Positions 22,889-30,546 of a stretch of DNA of 30,984 nucleotides are shown one piece after another. A program made the translations under genes and the position numbers. The notes beneath the pieces were generated by a model. It made no database searches. It saw nothing but the letters and a program-made list of their open reading frames with translations, and was not told the DNA's origin. Origin of the DNA: JBGTBQ01 sp041749275 (GTDB taxonomy: Bacteria > Acidobacteriota > Blastocatellia > Pyrinomonadales > Pyrinomonadaceae); NCBI GenBank assembly GCA_041749275.1, contig JBGTBQ010000068.1, forward strand, positions 1 through 30,984, written 5' to 3'. How positions within the stretch are numbered: the stretch's first letter is position 1; each line of letters starts with the position of its first letter.

Positions 22889-24409
22889 CTACTGCGCCGC
22901 CGGATAGACGAGCGTCAGCGGGTCGGGGAGCGGGATACGCTTGACCGTGCCGCCGGCGACTTTCACGAGCGAGTGCTGCGGGCGGTCGGGGTTGCCTTTG
23001 GTGATGTCGTCAATGTTGCCGACGACGAGGATGACGAGCTTGTCGGGCGCGAGGTACTTCTGCGCGACGCGCTGCACGTCTTCGGCGGTGACGGCGCGGA
23101 CGCGCTCGCGGTACTTGTCCCAGTAATCAGCCGGTCGCTTCGTGTACTCGTCCTGCGCGAAGGTGCCGGCAATCTGCCCGGCGGTGGCGAAGAAGCGCGG
23201 AAAGATTTCGACCGCCGAGTTTTTAGCCGTCTCCAACTCTTCCGCCGAGACCTTAGACGTGCGGATGCGGTTGATCTCTTCGAGGATGATGTCAATGGCC
23301 TGCGCCGTGGTCGGCGACTTCGACTGGAACGACGCCTGAAACGTGCCGGGGTAGTAGACGCCGAGGCCGTAGGAAGAGCCGGCGCTGTAGGCCAACCCTT
23401 CGTCGGAGCGGACGCGCGATGTGATGCGCGAGGTGAAACCGCCGCCGCCGAGGATGTCGTTCATAATGTCGAGCGCGAAGCCATCCGGGTTGTCGCGCAT
23501 CGAGCCGAGATGGCCGATGGTCACGCGCCCTTGATTCACGTCCGCTTTGTGGACGGCATAGACACCGGCGACGGGCGTGTGCGTCGGCTTCGGCACTTCG
23601 GGCACGGCCTCTTTCGTCGAGGGCCAGTCCTTCGTCGCCGCTTCGAGCTTCGAGAGCATCTGCTTCGTGTCGAGGTCGCCCGACACGGCGAAGATGAAAT
23701 TCGCGGGGTGGAAATATTTCTTGTGGAAGGCGGCGAGGTCTTCGCGCATGACTGACTCGACGGAAGCCTTCGTCGCGTCTTTGGCGGTGAAGTGCTCCGC
23801 GCCGCGGACGAGCCGCGTCCACTCGCGGTTCTCAATCGCGTCGGTGCGGTCGTTGCGCCGCTCCATTGCTTGCAAAACTTGGCTCTTGGCGAGCTTGAGC
23901 CGGTCTTCCTGAAAGCCGGGGTTGCGAAGCATGTCGAAGAAGAGCGTGAGACCCTGATCCAAATCTTTCGTGAGCAGGTTGAGGCTCGCGTTGCCCTGTG
24001 TCCCGCCGATTGAGCTGGAGATGCCGGCGGCGAGAAAGTCGGCGGCCTCGTCGAACTGCTCCGCCGTCTTCGAGGTCGTACCCCCGGCGCGCATCTGGCT
24101 CCCCGTGAGCGACGCGAGTCCCTCCTTGCCCGCCGGGTCGAGATAGGCGCCCGTCCGCACGAGCACGGAGATGTTGACGAGCGGCAGGGCCGAGTCCTCG
24201 ACCGCGTAAACCACGACGCCGTTCGGGAGCACGTGGCGATACTTCTCGCGCTTCGGCGGCGTGTAGCTCAAGGGCGCGAACTTCAGATCGGCGGGCCGCG
24301 CGGGAATGTCAGACTTTTGCATCGTCTGCGCCAGCAGCCCGGCGGGCGCGAGCGCAAGCAGCGCGAGCGTGAGTGTGGCTGAAAGAATTCGTCTGTTCAT
24401 GTTCGTCAT
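22889..24409 (-). CDS. M16-family peptidase-like subunit lacking the zinc motif
   Basis: 506 residues with a signal peptide (~1-28, ending LLAQ). Two M16 halves are recognisable: VLPNGVVVYAVEDSALPLVNISVLVRTGAY (52-90), FHKKYFHPANFIFAVSGDLD, GGGGFTSRITSRVRSDEGLAYSAGSSYG, and DKLVILVVGNIDDI near the end. The HxxEH active site is replaced: the aligned residues are Ser100, Gly103 and Ser104 (GLASLTGSQM), so it should be catalytically silent, like the non-catalytic partner in M16 heterodimers. It retains the RxxEGLAY loop. It overlaps the catalytic gene upstream by 4 nt (ATGA), which supports stoichiometric assembly in the periplasm. Confidence 0.92.
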   Translation of the reverse strand: MTNMNRRILSATLTLALLALAPAGLLAQTMQKSDIPARPADLKFAPLSYTPPKREKYRHVLPNGVVVYAVEDSALPLVNISVLVRTGAYLDPAGKEGLASLTGSQMRAGGTTSKTAEQFDEAADFLAAGISSSIGGTQGNASLNLLTKDLDQGLTLFFDMLRNPGFQEDRLKLAKSQVLQAMERRNDRTDAIENREWTRLVRGAEHFTAKDATKASVESVMREDLAAFHKKYFHPANFIFAVSGDLDTKQMLSKLEAATKDWPSTKEAVPEVPKPTHTPVAGVYAVHKADVNQGRVTIGHLGSMRDNPDGFALDIMNDILGGGGFTSRITSRVRSDEGLAYSAGSSYGLGVYYPGTFQASFQSKSPTTAQAIDIILEEINRIRTSKVSAEELETAKNSAVEIFPRFFATAGQIAGTFAQDEYTKRPADYWDKYRERVRAVTAEDVQRVAQKYLAPDKLVILVVGNIDDITKGNPDRPQHSLVKVAGGTVKRIPLPDPLTLVYPAAQ

Positions 24410-26148
24410 TGCTTACCCCCTTCGAGCTGCTTGATGCGGTCTTCCAGCATCTTCTTCACCACCGCAAAAAACTTCTGCTTCTCGGCGGAGGCGCTGCCCG
24501 ACTGCTGCTCTATCTGCGCGAGGAAAGCCTTAAGCTGTTCCGGCTTGGCCTGTGCGAGCATCCCCTTCATCCGACCGATTTGCGCCTTCTCCTCGTCACT
24601 TAAGCCCGACAGCGCCGGGTCTTCCGCCGCCGCCGCGCCTTCGGCCTTCTTCGTGTAGTAGATGCCGACGGTGCGATTCTCAGGTTTGAAGTAAACGCTC
24701 GCCACGCGCTTGATGTCTTCGGCGGTGACGGCTTGGAAGCGCGCCGGATCGTTGTTGATCGTGTCCCAGCCGCGGTTGCCGTCGCGCAGAAGGAGCTGCA
24801 CCATCAGCCCAAAGTTCGATTGCAGGCCGCGGAAGGTGTTCGCCGCGTACTGGTTCTTCACCTTCTGCAACTCCTGTGCGGGCACGCCCTCCTTCTGAAT
24901 TTTCTCAATCTCTTTGTAAAGCGCCTGCTCGACCTCTTCGGGCTGGCGGCCCGGTTTGGCGACGCCGTTCATCTCGAAATAGCCTTCGTACTTCAAGCTG
25001 TTCTGCCCTGCGCCGGCGTTGTTGGCGACCTGCTGTTCGAGGACGAGCGACTTGTAGAGACGGCCCGTGCGACCGTTGAGCAGACTCGACAGCACGCCGA
25101 GCGCGAAGCTATCGGGGTGGCCTTCGGCGACCGTGTGAAAGCGGACGCGCGCCTGCGGCACGGTCTCGGCGTAGGCGGCCATGCGTTTTTCGGCAAGCTG
25201 CGGCATCTCGCGCGTCCGCACCGCCTCCGGCGCGCGCGAGCCACGTTTGAGGCGACCGAAATATCTTTTCGCAAATTCGGTGGCCTGCGCCGGCTCGAAG
25301 TCGCCGACGAGGCAAGCCGTCAGGTTGTTCGGCGCATAGTTGACGGCGAAGTATTCGAGCGCCTCCTCGCGCGTGATGCCTTCGAGGTCACTGGGCCAGC
25401 CGACGACCGGCCAGCCGTAAGGCGAGGACTGCCAGAACATGGACTCGAACATCTCATTGAACTTGCCCGTCGGCGTCGAGTCAGTACGAAGCCGGCGCTC
25501 CTCGTGCACCACGTCGCGCTCGGAGTAGAACTCGCGGAAGACAGGGTTGGCGAGACGGTCGGACTCCATCCAGAACCACAACTCCAGCTTGTTGGCCGGG
25601 ACGTTGATGAAGTAGATGGTGAAGTCGCGGTCGGTGCCGGCGTTCATGCCGGAAGCGCCGGCGGTCGTGTAGATGCGGTCGAACTCGTCCTTGACCATCA
25701 ACTCCTTCTCGCGCTTGGTCAACTCGCCGAAGCGTGCGAGAAGCTGCTTGTGCCGCTCGGAGCGGAACTGCGGGTCTTTGGCGTCCGCAATCTCGCCCAA
25801 AGTCGCCCGGCGGATGAGCGCCTTCTCTTCGGCGCGGAGGTCTGCGCGCACGGCGTCCATCTCGTCGAGCAGTTTCTTATTCGCCTCGAAGTCGCGCGTG
25901 CCGACGACGTGCGTGCCCTTGAACATCATGTGCTCGAAGAGATGTGAAAGGCCGGTGATGCCGGGCCGCTCGTTGACCGAGCCGACGCGCGCAATCCAGC
26001 CGACGGCGACGTTCGGGTCGCCCTTGCGCGGCACCATCAGCACGCGCATCCCGTTGTCGAGAGACACTTCCTGCACCGGCACCTTCTGCGCCGCGACGCC
26101 CGTCGCGCACAAAAGGAGCGTGAGAAGGCCCAGAGTAACTCTTTTCAT
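24406..26148 (-). CDS. M16-family zinc metallopeptidase, catalytic subunit
   Basis: 580 residues from ATG 26148 (AAGGAAG 5 nt upstream); an in-frame start 24 nt earlier lacks this. Signal peptide ~1-21 (LLTLLLCATGVAAQ). The inverted zinc motif HxxEH is intact (His69, Glu72, His73 in GLSHLFEHMMFKGT), and the third ligand is Glu216 or Glu217 (ERDVVHEERRLRTD). Between them sits a charged helical insert (~95-160) that many M16B enzymes lack. A C-terminal Lys/Gln/Ala-rich helical extension (~510-580) is also unusual. It should degrade peptides in the periplasm, paired with the motif-less subunit encoded next. Confidence 0.93.
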   Translation of the reverse strand: MKRVTLGLLTLLLCATGVAAQKVPVQEVSLDNGMRVLMVPRKGDPNVAVGWIARVGSVNERPGITGLSHLFEHMMFKGTHVVGTRDFEANKKLLDEMDAVRADLRAEEKALIRRATLGEIADAKDPQFRSERHKQLLARFGELTKREKELMVKDEFDRIYTTAGASGMNAGTDRDFTIYFINVPANKLELWFWMESDRLANPVFREFYSERDVVHEERRLRTDSTPTGKFNEMFESMFWQSSPYGWPVVGWPSDLEGITREEALEYFAVNYAPNNLTACLVGDFEPAQATEFAKRYFGRLKRGSRAPEAVRTREMPQLAEKRMAAYAETVPQARVRFHTVAEGHPDSFALGVLSSLLNGRTGRLYKSLVLEQQVANNAGAGQNSLKYEGYFEMNGVAKPGRQPEEVEQALYKEIEKIQKEGVPAQELQKVKNQYAANTFRGLQSNFGLMVQLLLRDGNRGWDTINNDPARFQAVTAEDIKRVASVYFKPENRTVGIYYTKKAEGAAAAEDPALSGLSDEEKAQIGRMKGMLAQAKPEQLKAFLAQIEQQSGSASAEKQKFFAVVKKMLEDRIKQLEGGKQ

Positions 26149-26792
26149 GTGGTCTTCCTTCTGATTCGTCAATGTAGTTGGGAGGCTGTCCGAAGCGTGG
26201 CCGGTGGGCCTCGCCCCGTCTGACAGACTTTATACGAGTTCGTGCCGGAATAGTTACGGCGCGGCCTTGATGTCGTCATTCTACTGGAAACGGCGCGCGG
26301 GACATAACCGAGCGGACGAGAAATCGAAGGCGATACGCGAGAAAAGAGGAAAGGGAACTCGGCTCAGGCGGCAAGGCGGCGCGGCGGCGAAAATAAAAGC
26401 CGTAAAAGCGAACAGGCGCGTCAGCCTTGGGAGCTTCGCGCCTGTTCTATTATGTGGTTACTGTCCTCACCCCAGCAACCACTGAAACGAAGGATTCACC
26501 AACGTTTCGGATGGGAGAGATAATAAACGTATCGCGCGAAAAGTGCAACCGGTGAGATAAAAAAAAGTGGCGAGCGCCCGCCGTGGCTGCCGACGCGCTG
26601 CCCGCGCCATGAGTGGATGTCGGGCGTTCTGGTTGATATACTGTCGTTTAAATCGAAGGTAATGGCGGTGGCTAAATTGAAAGCAACGACCGTCCTCGCG
26701 CGTGGCATCGAAACGTGGGCTTTAAAGAAGCGGGACGGCGATGCCGATAAGTAAACGTTTCTCTAACCCTGCGTTCCCTTGCAAAATAAAAT
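26149..26792. other. 644-nt divergent intergenic region
   Basis: No convincing gene. It separates the minus-strand M16 operon from the plus-strand VWFA genes and must contain both promoters; I could not place either with confidence. The notable structure is an 11-bp hairpin at 26410-26447. Frames at 26204-26485 and 26496-26708 show no family features and are not credited. Confidence 0.4.
26410..26447. other. 11-bp stem-loop in the divergent region
   Basis: GAACAGGCGCG (26410-26420) and CGCGCCTGTTC (26437-26447) are exact complements around a 16-nt loop. No gene ends nearby on either strand; the M16 gene starts ~260 nt to the left and the VWFA gene ~345 nt to the right. It could end a small RNA or be a decayed repeat. 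Confidence 0.4.
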
Positions 26793-27809
26793 ATGAGAAT
26801 CGCCGGTTTTTTGATTTCATTCGCTATCTTAACTTTCGCCCTCGCCGCCGCGACCCGCGCGCAGCCGGGCCAGCCGTCTCCCACACCGCAGGAACCGCGA
26901 CAGGACGATGGACAAATCATCAGAACCCGCATTACGGAGGTGCGCGTCCCCGTCACTGTGACTGACAAGAAAGGTAAACCGGTGATGGGTCTCAGGCGGG
27001 AACAGTTTCAAATCTTCGAGGACAAACAGCAGCAGGAGATCACAAGTTTTACCGGCGAGATTGTGGAGTTGGAGAAACTGCCCGTCTACGTCGGCGTGCT
27101 GATGGACACTTCTTCCTCGACCTCCGGCAAGCTGAAATTCCAGCAGGAGGCTGCGCTGAACTTCATGTACATGGTCACGCGCTCGCGCAAGGATCGCGTC
27201 GCTTTCCTCACCTTCGACGATGAGGTGAACCTCCGGCAGGATTTCACGGGGAACCTCGACCACCTGAATCACGCCGTCAGCGCCGTCAAGAAGCCCGGCA
27301 CACAGACCGCGCTCTACGACGCGGTGTGGCAGTTCTGCGACGAGAAGATGCGTAACGTCGGCGTCGGCGGGCGCCGCGTGCTCGTCATCATCAGCGACGG
27401 CGACGATACCTACAGCCGCGCGCGCATTGAGGATGCCATCCAAATCGCGCAGAAGACCGACACCATCATCTTCGCCGTCTCCACGAAGGGCGGCTTCGCC
27501 TATAGCTCCGTGCCCGGCGTCGAGGCCGGCACCGTCAAGGACACCGGCGACAAGTTTCTTGAGAAATTGGCCGAGGAGACGGGCGGGCGTGCCTTCTTCA
27601 CCGGCGATATGCTGGCGCTCGAACGCGCCTTCAGGAAGATCGGCGAGCAACTGCGCTCGCAGTACATTGTCACCTATAAGCCATCGAACGATCAGTTCGA
27701 CGGCAAGGAGCGCCGCATCGAGGTCAAGCTGCTTAACAAGCAGGACGGCTGGCGCGTTGACGCCAAGCACGGCTACAAGGCGGACAAGGACATTATTCAG
27801 AATAAGTGA
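26793..27809 (+). CDS. Exported VWFA-domain protein (acidobacterial VWFA-related family), copy 1
   Basis: 338 residues. Signal peptide ~1-23 (FLISFAILTFALAAATRAQ), then a short beta domain (~45-95, TEVRVPVTVTDKKGKPVMGL, QFQIFEDKQQQEI) and a von Willebrand factor A domain (~98-290). The MIDAS is complete: DTSSS at 105-109, a Thr in PGTQTALYDAV, and Asp in VIISDGDDTYSR. The C-terminal RSQYIVTYKPSN / GWRVDAKHGYKA block is the signature of the VWFA-related family known mainly from Acidobacteria. It should bind a divalent metal and a protein ligand outside the cytoplasm. The ATG has no clear ribosome binding site. Two TGA stops are in tandem. Confidence 0.93.
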   Translation: MRIAGFLISFAILTFALAAATRAQPGQPSPTPQEPRQDDGQIIRTRITEVRVPVTVTDKKGKPVMGLRREQFQIFEDKQQQEITSFTGEIVELEKLPVYVGVLMDTSSSTSGKLKFQQEAALNFMYMVTRSRKDRVAFLTFDDEVNLRQDFTGNLDHLNHAVSAVKKPGTQTALYDAVWQFCDEKMRNVGVGGRRVLVIISDGDDTYSRARIEDAIQIAQKTDTIIFAVSTKGGFAYSSVPGVEAGTVKDTGDKFLEKLAEETGGRAFFTGDMLALERAFRKIGEQLRSQYIVTYKPSNDQFDGKERRIEVKLLNKQDGWRVDAKHGYKADKDIIQNK

Positions 27810-27855
27810 TGAGTAATAAGTCAAAGAGCGACCCTGCTCTTAGCACTCATCACTT
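27804..27855 (+). terminator. Two-part stem-loop after VWFA copy 1
   Basis: AAGTGATGAGT (27804-27814, overlapping the stop) pairs exactly with ACTCATCACTT (27845-27855), and within it AAGAGC (27824-27829) pairs with GCTCTT (27836-27841) around a 6-nt loop. A TTCACTCTCTT tail follows. Likely a partial terminator between the two VWFA genes, or a repeat of the same kind as at 29080. Confidence 0.6.
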
Positions 27856-27876
27856 TTCACTCTCTTAAGGAAGTTG

Positions 27877-29079
27877 ATGCTTCAGCGATTCAAGTCATGG
27901 CGGGTTTTGGTGCTCGTGTTCGCGGCGCTTTCGGCGGTCGCGCTTGTGGGGTTGGCGCCGGCGCGCGCGCGACGGCAGGAAGACTCCGGGCAGCGGGAGC
28001 AACCCGCGAGCAGACCCCGGCGCACGGGGGAAGCGCTGCCGCAAGACGCGGCGACGACCACCCCCCAGCAGCAGACGACGCCGAAGCCGAAGCCCTCTCC
28101 GCAAGTTGAGGAGACGCTCGATGACGATGACGTGGTGCGCTTCGAGACCGATCTGACGAACGTTCTGTTTACGGCGGTGGACAGGAATAAGCGCTTCATC
28201 ACGACCATCCAGAAAGGGGACGTGCGCGTCCTCGAAGACGGCGTCGCGCAGGAGGTCTTCACCTTCCAGCGCGAAACCGACCGCGCGCTCTCGCTCGCCA
28301 TCCTGATTGACACCAGCGCCTCGCAGGAGCGCACCCTGCCCGAGGAGAAGAGCGCCGCGCAGTCTTTCGTGGACGCGGTCATCCGCCCCAGCAAGGACGA
28401 GGTCGCCGTCCTCTCTTTCACCGGCGACGCGACGCTCGAACAGGGCTTGACGGGAAACGCCGCGCGCGTGCGTCGCGCGATTGACCGCGTCGAGTTCGTC
28501 CCGCCTTCCGGCTATATCGGCGGCGGCACCGTCATCAACCTCCCCGGCACGACGCCGCCCATCTCCGGCGACAGTCGTGCCGGCTCGACCGCCATCTGGG
28601 ACGCCATCTGGGTAACCTCGAACGAAGTCCTCTCGGAAACTTCCGACAAGACGCGCCGCGCCATTATTCTCCTCTCGGACGGCGTGGATTCGAGCAGCCG
28701 GCTGAAGATGAGCGAGGCGATTGACAGCGCGCTCAAGGCGGACGCCATCATCTACTCCATCGGCATTGGCGACGACTTCGTTTTCAAAGGCGTCGAGGAA
28801 GACACTCTACGCAAGCTCTCGGAGCGGACGGGCGGGCGGGCCTACTTCCCGCGCGACGAGTCAGACCTGCGCGCGGCCTTCCGACAGATTCAGGAGGAAC
28901 TGCGCTCGCAGTATCTCCTCGCCTACTCACCATCGAACAAATCCAAAGACGGAACGTTCCGCAAAGTGCAGATCGAAATCGTCAACCCCGACCTACAAAA
29001 GCAGAACCTACGGCTCACCTACCGCCAAGGCTACTTCGCGCAAGGCACGGCGACTCCGAAACCAAAAAAGAAAGGATGA
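27877..29079 (+). CDS. Exported VWFA-domain protein (acidobacterial VWFA-related family), copy 2
   Basis: 400 residues from ATG 27877 (AAGGA 5 nt upstream; the adjoining TTG would add only one residue). An N-terminal hydrophobic signal/anchor (~9-30) is followed by a Pro/Gln/Thr-rich linker (~33-80), the family beta domain (RFETDLTNVLFTAVDRNKRF, RVLEDGVAQEVFTF), then a VWFA domain with MIDAS DTSAS (145-149), AGSTAIWDAIW and ILLSDGVDSSSR. The end, LRSQYLLAYSPSNKSKDGTF and LRLTYRQGYFA, parallels copy 1. Copy 2 has a ~25-residue Gly/Pro loop in the VWFA domain (YIGGGTVINLPGTTPPISG) not present in copy 1. The copies probably arose by an old duplication. Confidence 0.93.
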   Translation: MLQRFKSWRVLVLVFAALSAVALVGLAPARARRQEDSGQREQPASRPRRTGEALPQDAATTTPQQQTTPKPKPSPQVEETLDDDDVVRFETDLTNVLFTAVDRNKRFITTIQKGDVRVLEDGVAQEVFTFQRETDRALSLAILIDTSASQERTLPEEKSAAQSFVDAVIRPSKDEVAVLSFTGDATLEQGLTGNAARVRRAIDRVEFVPPSGYIGGGTVINLPGTTPPISGDSRAGSTAIWDAIWVTSNEVLSETSDKTRRAIILLSDGVDSSSRLKMSEAIDSALKADAIIYSIGIGDDFVFKGVEEDTLRKLSERTGGRAYFPRDESDLRAAFRQIQEELRSQYLLAYSPSNKSKDGTFRKVQIEIVNPDLQKQNLRLTYRQGYFAQGTATPKPKKKG

Positions 29080-29156
29080 AGGATGAGGGATGAGGGATGA
29101 AGCAGAAACAGTTTATCCCTCATCCCTCATCCCTCATCCCTCATCCCTCATCCTTC
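29080..29156. repeat. Heptamer tandem repeats forming an inverted repeat after VWFA copy 2
   Basis: Directly after the stop come GGATGAG-type 7-mers (29080-29100); after a spacer, five consecutive 7-mers of ATCCCTC type (29115-29149) plus ATCCTT complete the opposite arm. The arms can form a long hairpin in several registers, giving a variable-length terminator-like structure. Recognisable acidobacterial sequence ends here. Confidence 0.85.
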
Positions 29157-29225
29157 TAAATAGGGGGATGGTGCTCGCAATCGCGCGCCGGCCCTGCCAG
29201 CAATGACATCGTGGACGGTTCTTGA

Positions 29226-29255
29226 TTGACACTCGAAATCGCCGCTAGCTATACT
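29226..29255 (+). promoter_or_regulatory. Sigma-70 promoter of the mreB locus
   Basis: TTGACA (29226-29231, consensus) and TATACT (29250-29255) with an 18-nt spacer. Transcription would begin near 29262, giving a leader of about 165 nt, in which GGCT/AGCC arms and a later run of five T near 29351 are visible; no known riboswitch is recognised. Confidence 0.75.
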
Positions 29256-29426
29256 GAAAAGTACCAAATCTTGTGTCGAGTCCTCAACACCAACTCAAGC
29301 GGTGGAGGAACGGCGGGCTGTGGCATCGAAGCCGGGCCCAGGACAGTGGGGTTTTTCTTCGCTCGGACCGTGGAACAGCGGCCGTGGCGGCATTGATACA
29401 ACCTGCGTCTGTAGGGGAGAGGTCCG

Positions 29427-30296
29427 ATGAACCTCGTCGGTAAAATCTTCGTCGTGCTGATCTTCGTCATGAGCCTCGTGTTCATGGCGTTTTCCATTGC
29501 CGTCTATGCTACCCACCGCAACTGGCGGGATGTCGTGCTGGGCAAGGCGACGGCGGCCAGCCAACAGGAGAAAGATGGCCTGAAATTGACGTTGCAGAAC
29601 GAAGAGAACCGTTTCAAAGACATGCAGGCTTCGCGCCTGCGGCTCGAGACGGAGCTCAACAACGTCAAGTCTTCGCGAGATCGCTCGGTGGCATCGCTGG
29701 AGCAAGCCCGCGACGACGCGATGAAAGAGAACGCCAATCTGAACACGGAGGTCAACCGGTTGACCAAGAATCTGGCCGACGCCGTGAACACGATGGGGTT
29801 GACGCAAGACACGCTGAAGAAGCTGCGCGAGACCATGGCCGTGACGCAGGAGCAACTCGATACGGCGCGGCTGGATTTGGACAACAACTTCAAGAAAGTT
29901 CTCGAGTTGACGGACAGCGTGGCGCAGTCCCAGGGCGAGTTGTCTCGTTTGGATCAGACGAACAAGAAGCTGGTGCAAGACAATTCGGCGTTGAACCTGG
30001 CGCTGCAGGACGCCAACATTCAGTTGGATCGAAATGGGCCGCCTCGCGTAGATGGCATCATTCTGGCCAGCAACGCCAACGGCTACGTCGAAATCTCCAT
30101 CGGCTCGGACGATGGCTTGGAGAAGGGGCACGAGCTCGATGTCTATCGGCTTGGACCTTCGCTGGCAGAGAACAAGTACCTGGGCAAGATTAAAGTGGTG
30201 CAGACGCAGGCCGACCGCAGCGTGGCCCAGGTTCTGGCTAACTTCCGCAAGGGCACTATCCAAAAGGAAGACCGTGTCGCCACTCGACTCCAATAA
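29427..30296 (+). CDS. TM / coiled-coil / beta-domain protein upstream of mreB (planctomycete-like)
   Basis: 289 residues. ATG 29427 has GGGGAG 7 nt upstream. One TM helix (~5-27, GKIFVVLIFVMSLVFMAFSIAV), a long coiled coil (~40-200, e.g. RLRLETELNNVKSSRDRSV), then a beta-rich domain (~205-289, NGYVEISIGSDDGLEKGHELDVYRL ... YLGKIKVVQTQADRSVAQVL). The MNLVGKIFVVLIFVMSLVFM start followed by YATHRNWRD is one I associate with Planctomycetes. The layout, anchor plus coiled coil plus barrel-like domain, recalls MreC, and an mreB gene follows, but sequence identity to MreC is not evident. Codon choice (more TTG, less CGC) differs from the genes to the left. Confidence 0.8.
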   Translation: MNLVGKIFVVLIFVMSLVFMAFSIAVYATHRNWRDVVLGKATAASQQEKDGLKLTLQNEENRFKDMQASRLRLETELNNVKSSRDRSVASLEQARDDAMKENANLNTEVNRLTKNLADAVNTMGLTQDTLKKLRETMAVTQEQLDTARLDLDNNFKKVLELTDSVAQSQGELSRLDQTNKKLVQDNSALNLALQDANIQLDRNGPPRVDGIILASNANGYVEISIGSDDGLEKGHELDVYRLGPSLAENKYLGKIKVVQTQADRSVAQVLANFRKGTIQKEDRVATRLQ

Positions 30297-30510
30297 CCCG
30301 GGCGTTTACGTCCAGAAGCCGAAGTCGGACGTCTACACGACGATGCTGTTTCTGGCGTTCATTGCCATTTCGATCGCCATTCTCTGCTTGTACCTGGAGA
30401 TGCGCGCCTACAATATGGATATCAAGGCCGCCGAGGGTCGTGTCACCGCCGGGGCGATGCTCTCCGTGGAAGACCTGGGCATGCCGGTCGGACTGGTTGA
30501 GCAAGCGTAG
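30274..30510 (+). CDS. Small single-TM protein between the coiled-coil gene and mreB
   Basis: 78 residues from GTG at 30274, with AGGAAG just upstream (30265-30270); it overlaps the end of the preceding gene by 23 nt in another frame, indicating coupling. A longer reading in the same frame from 30052 would lie wholly inside the previous gene and is Arg/Thr-rich, so it is rejected. Sequence: a polar head (NNPGVYVQKPKSDVY), one TM helix (~21-42, MLFLAFIAISIAILCLYLEM), and a short acidic tail. Function unknown; similar small proteins sit beside mreB-like genes in Planctomycetes as I recall. Probably a membrane partner of its neighbours. Confidence 0.7.
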   Translation: MSPLDSNNPGVYVQKPKSDVYTTMLFLAFIAISIAILCLYLEMRAYNMDIKAAEGRVTAGAMLSVEDLGMPVGLVEQA

Positions 30511-30546
30511 TTAGCCGTTTCAATCTTCTCACGCGACGGAGCAAGG

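Noticed and set aside
24733..25947. Long plus-strand frame (404 codons) opposite the M16 catalytic gene
   Set aside because: Antisense to a clearly conserved gene; its Arg/Val/His-rich translation shows no domain and follows from GC-rich third positions. The same holds for long frames at 11614-12678 and 26829-27824.
26204..26485. 93-codon frame in the M16-VWFA gap
   Set aside because: Lys/Arg-rich without recognisable motif or ribosome binding site, and it includes the palindromic hairpin.
29115..29155. Short tandem array that could be taken for a CRISPR
   Set aside because: The units are 7 nt with no spacers, and the array pairs with an inverted set at 29080-29100, so it is a heptamer repeat hairpin.
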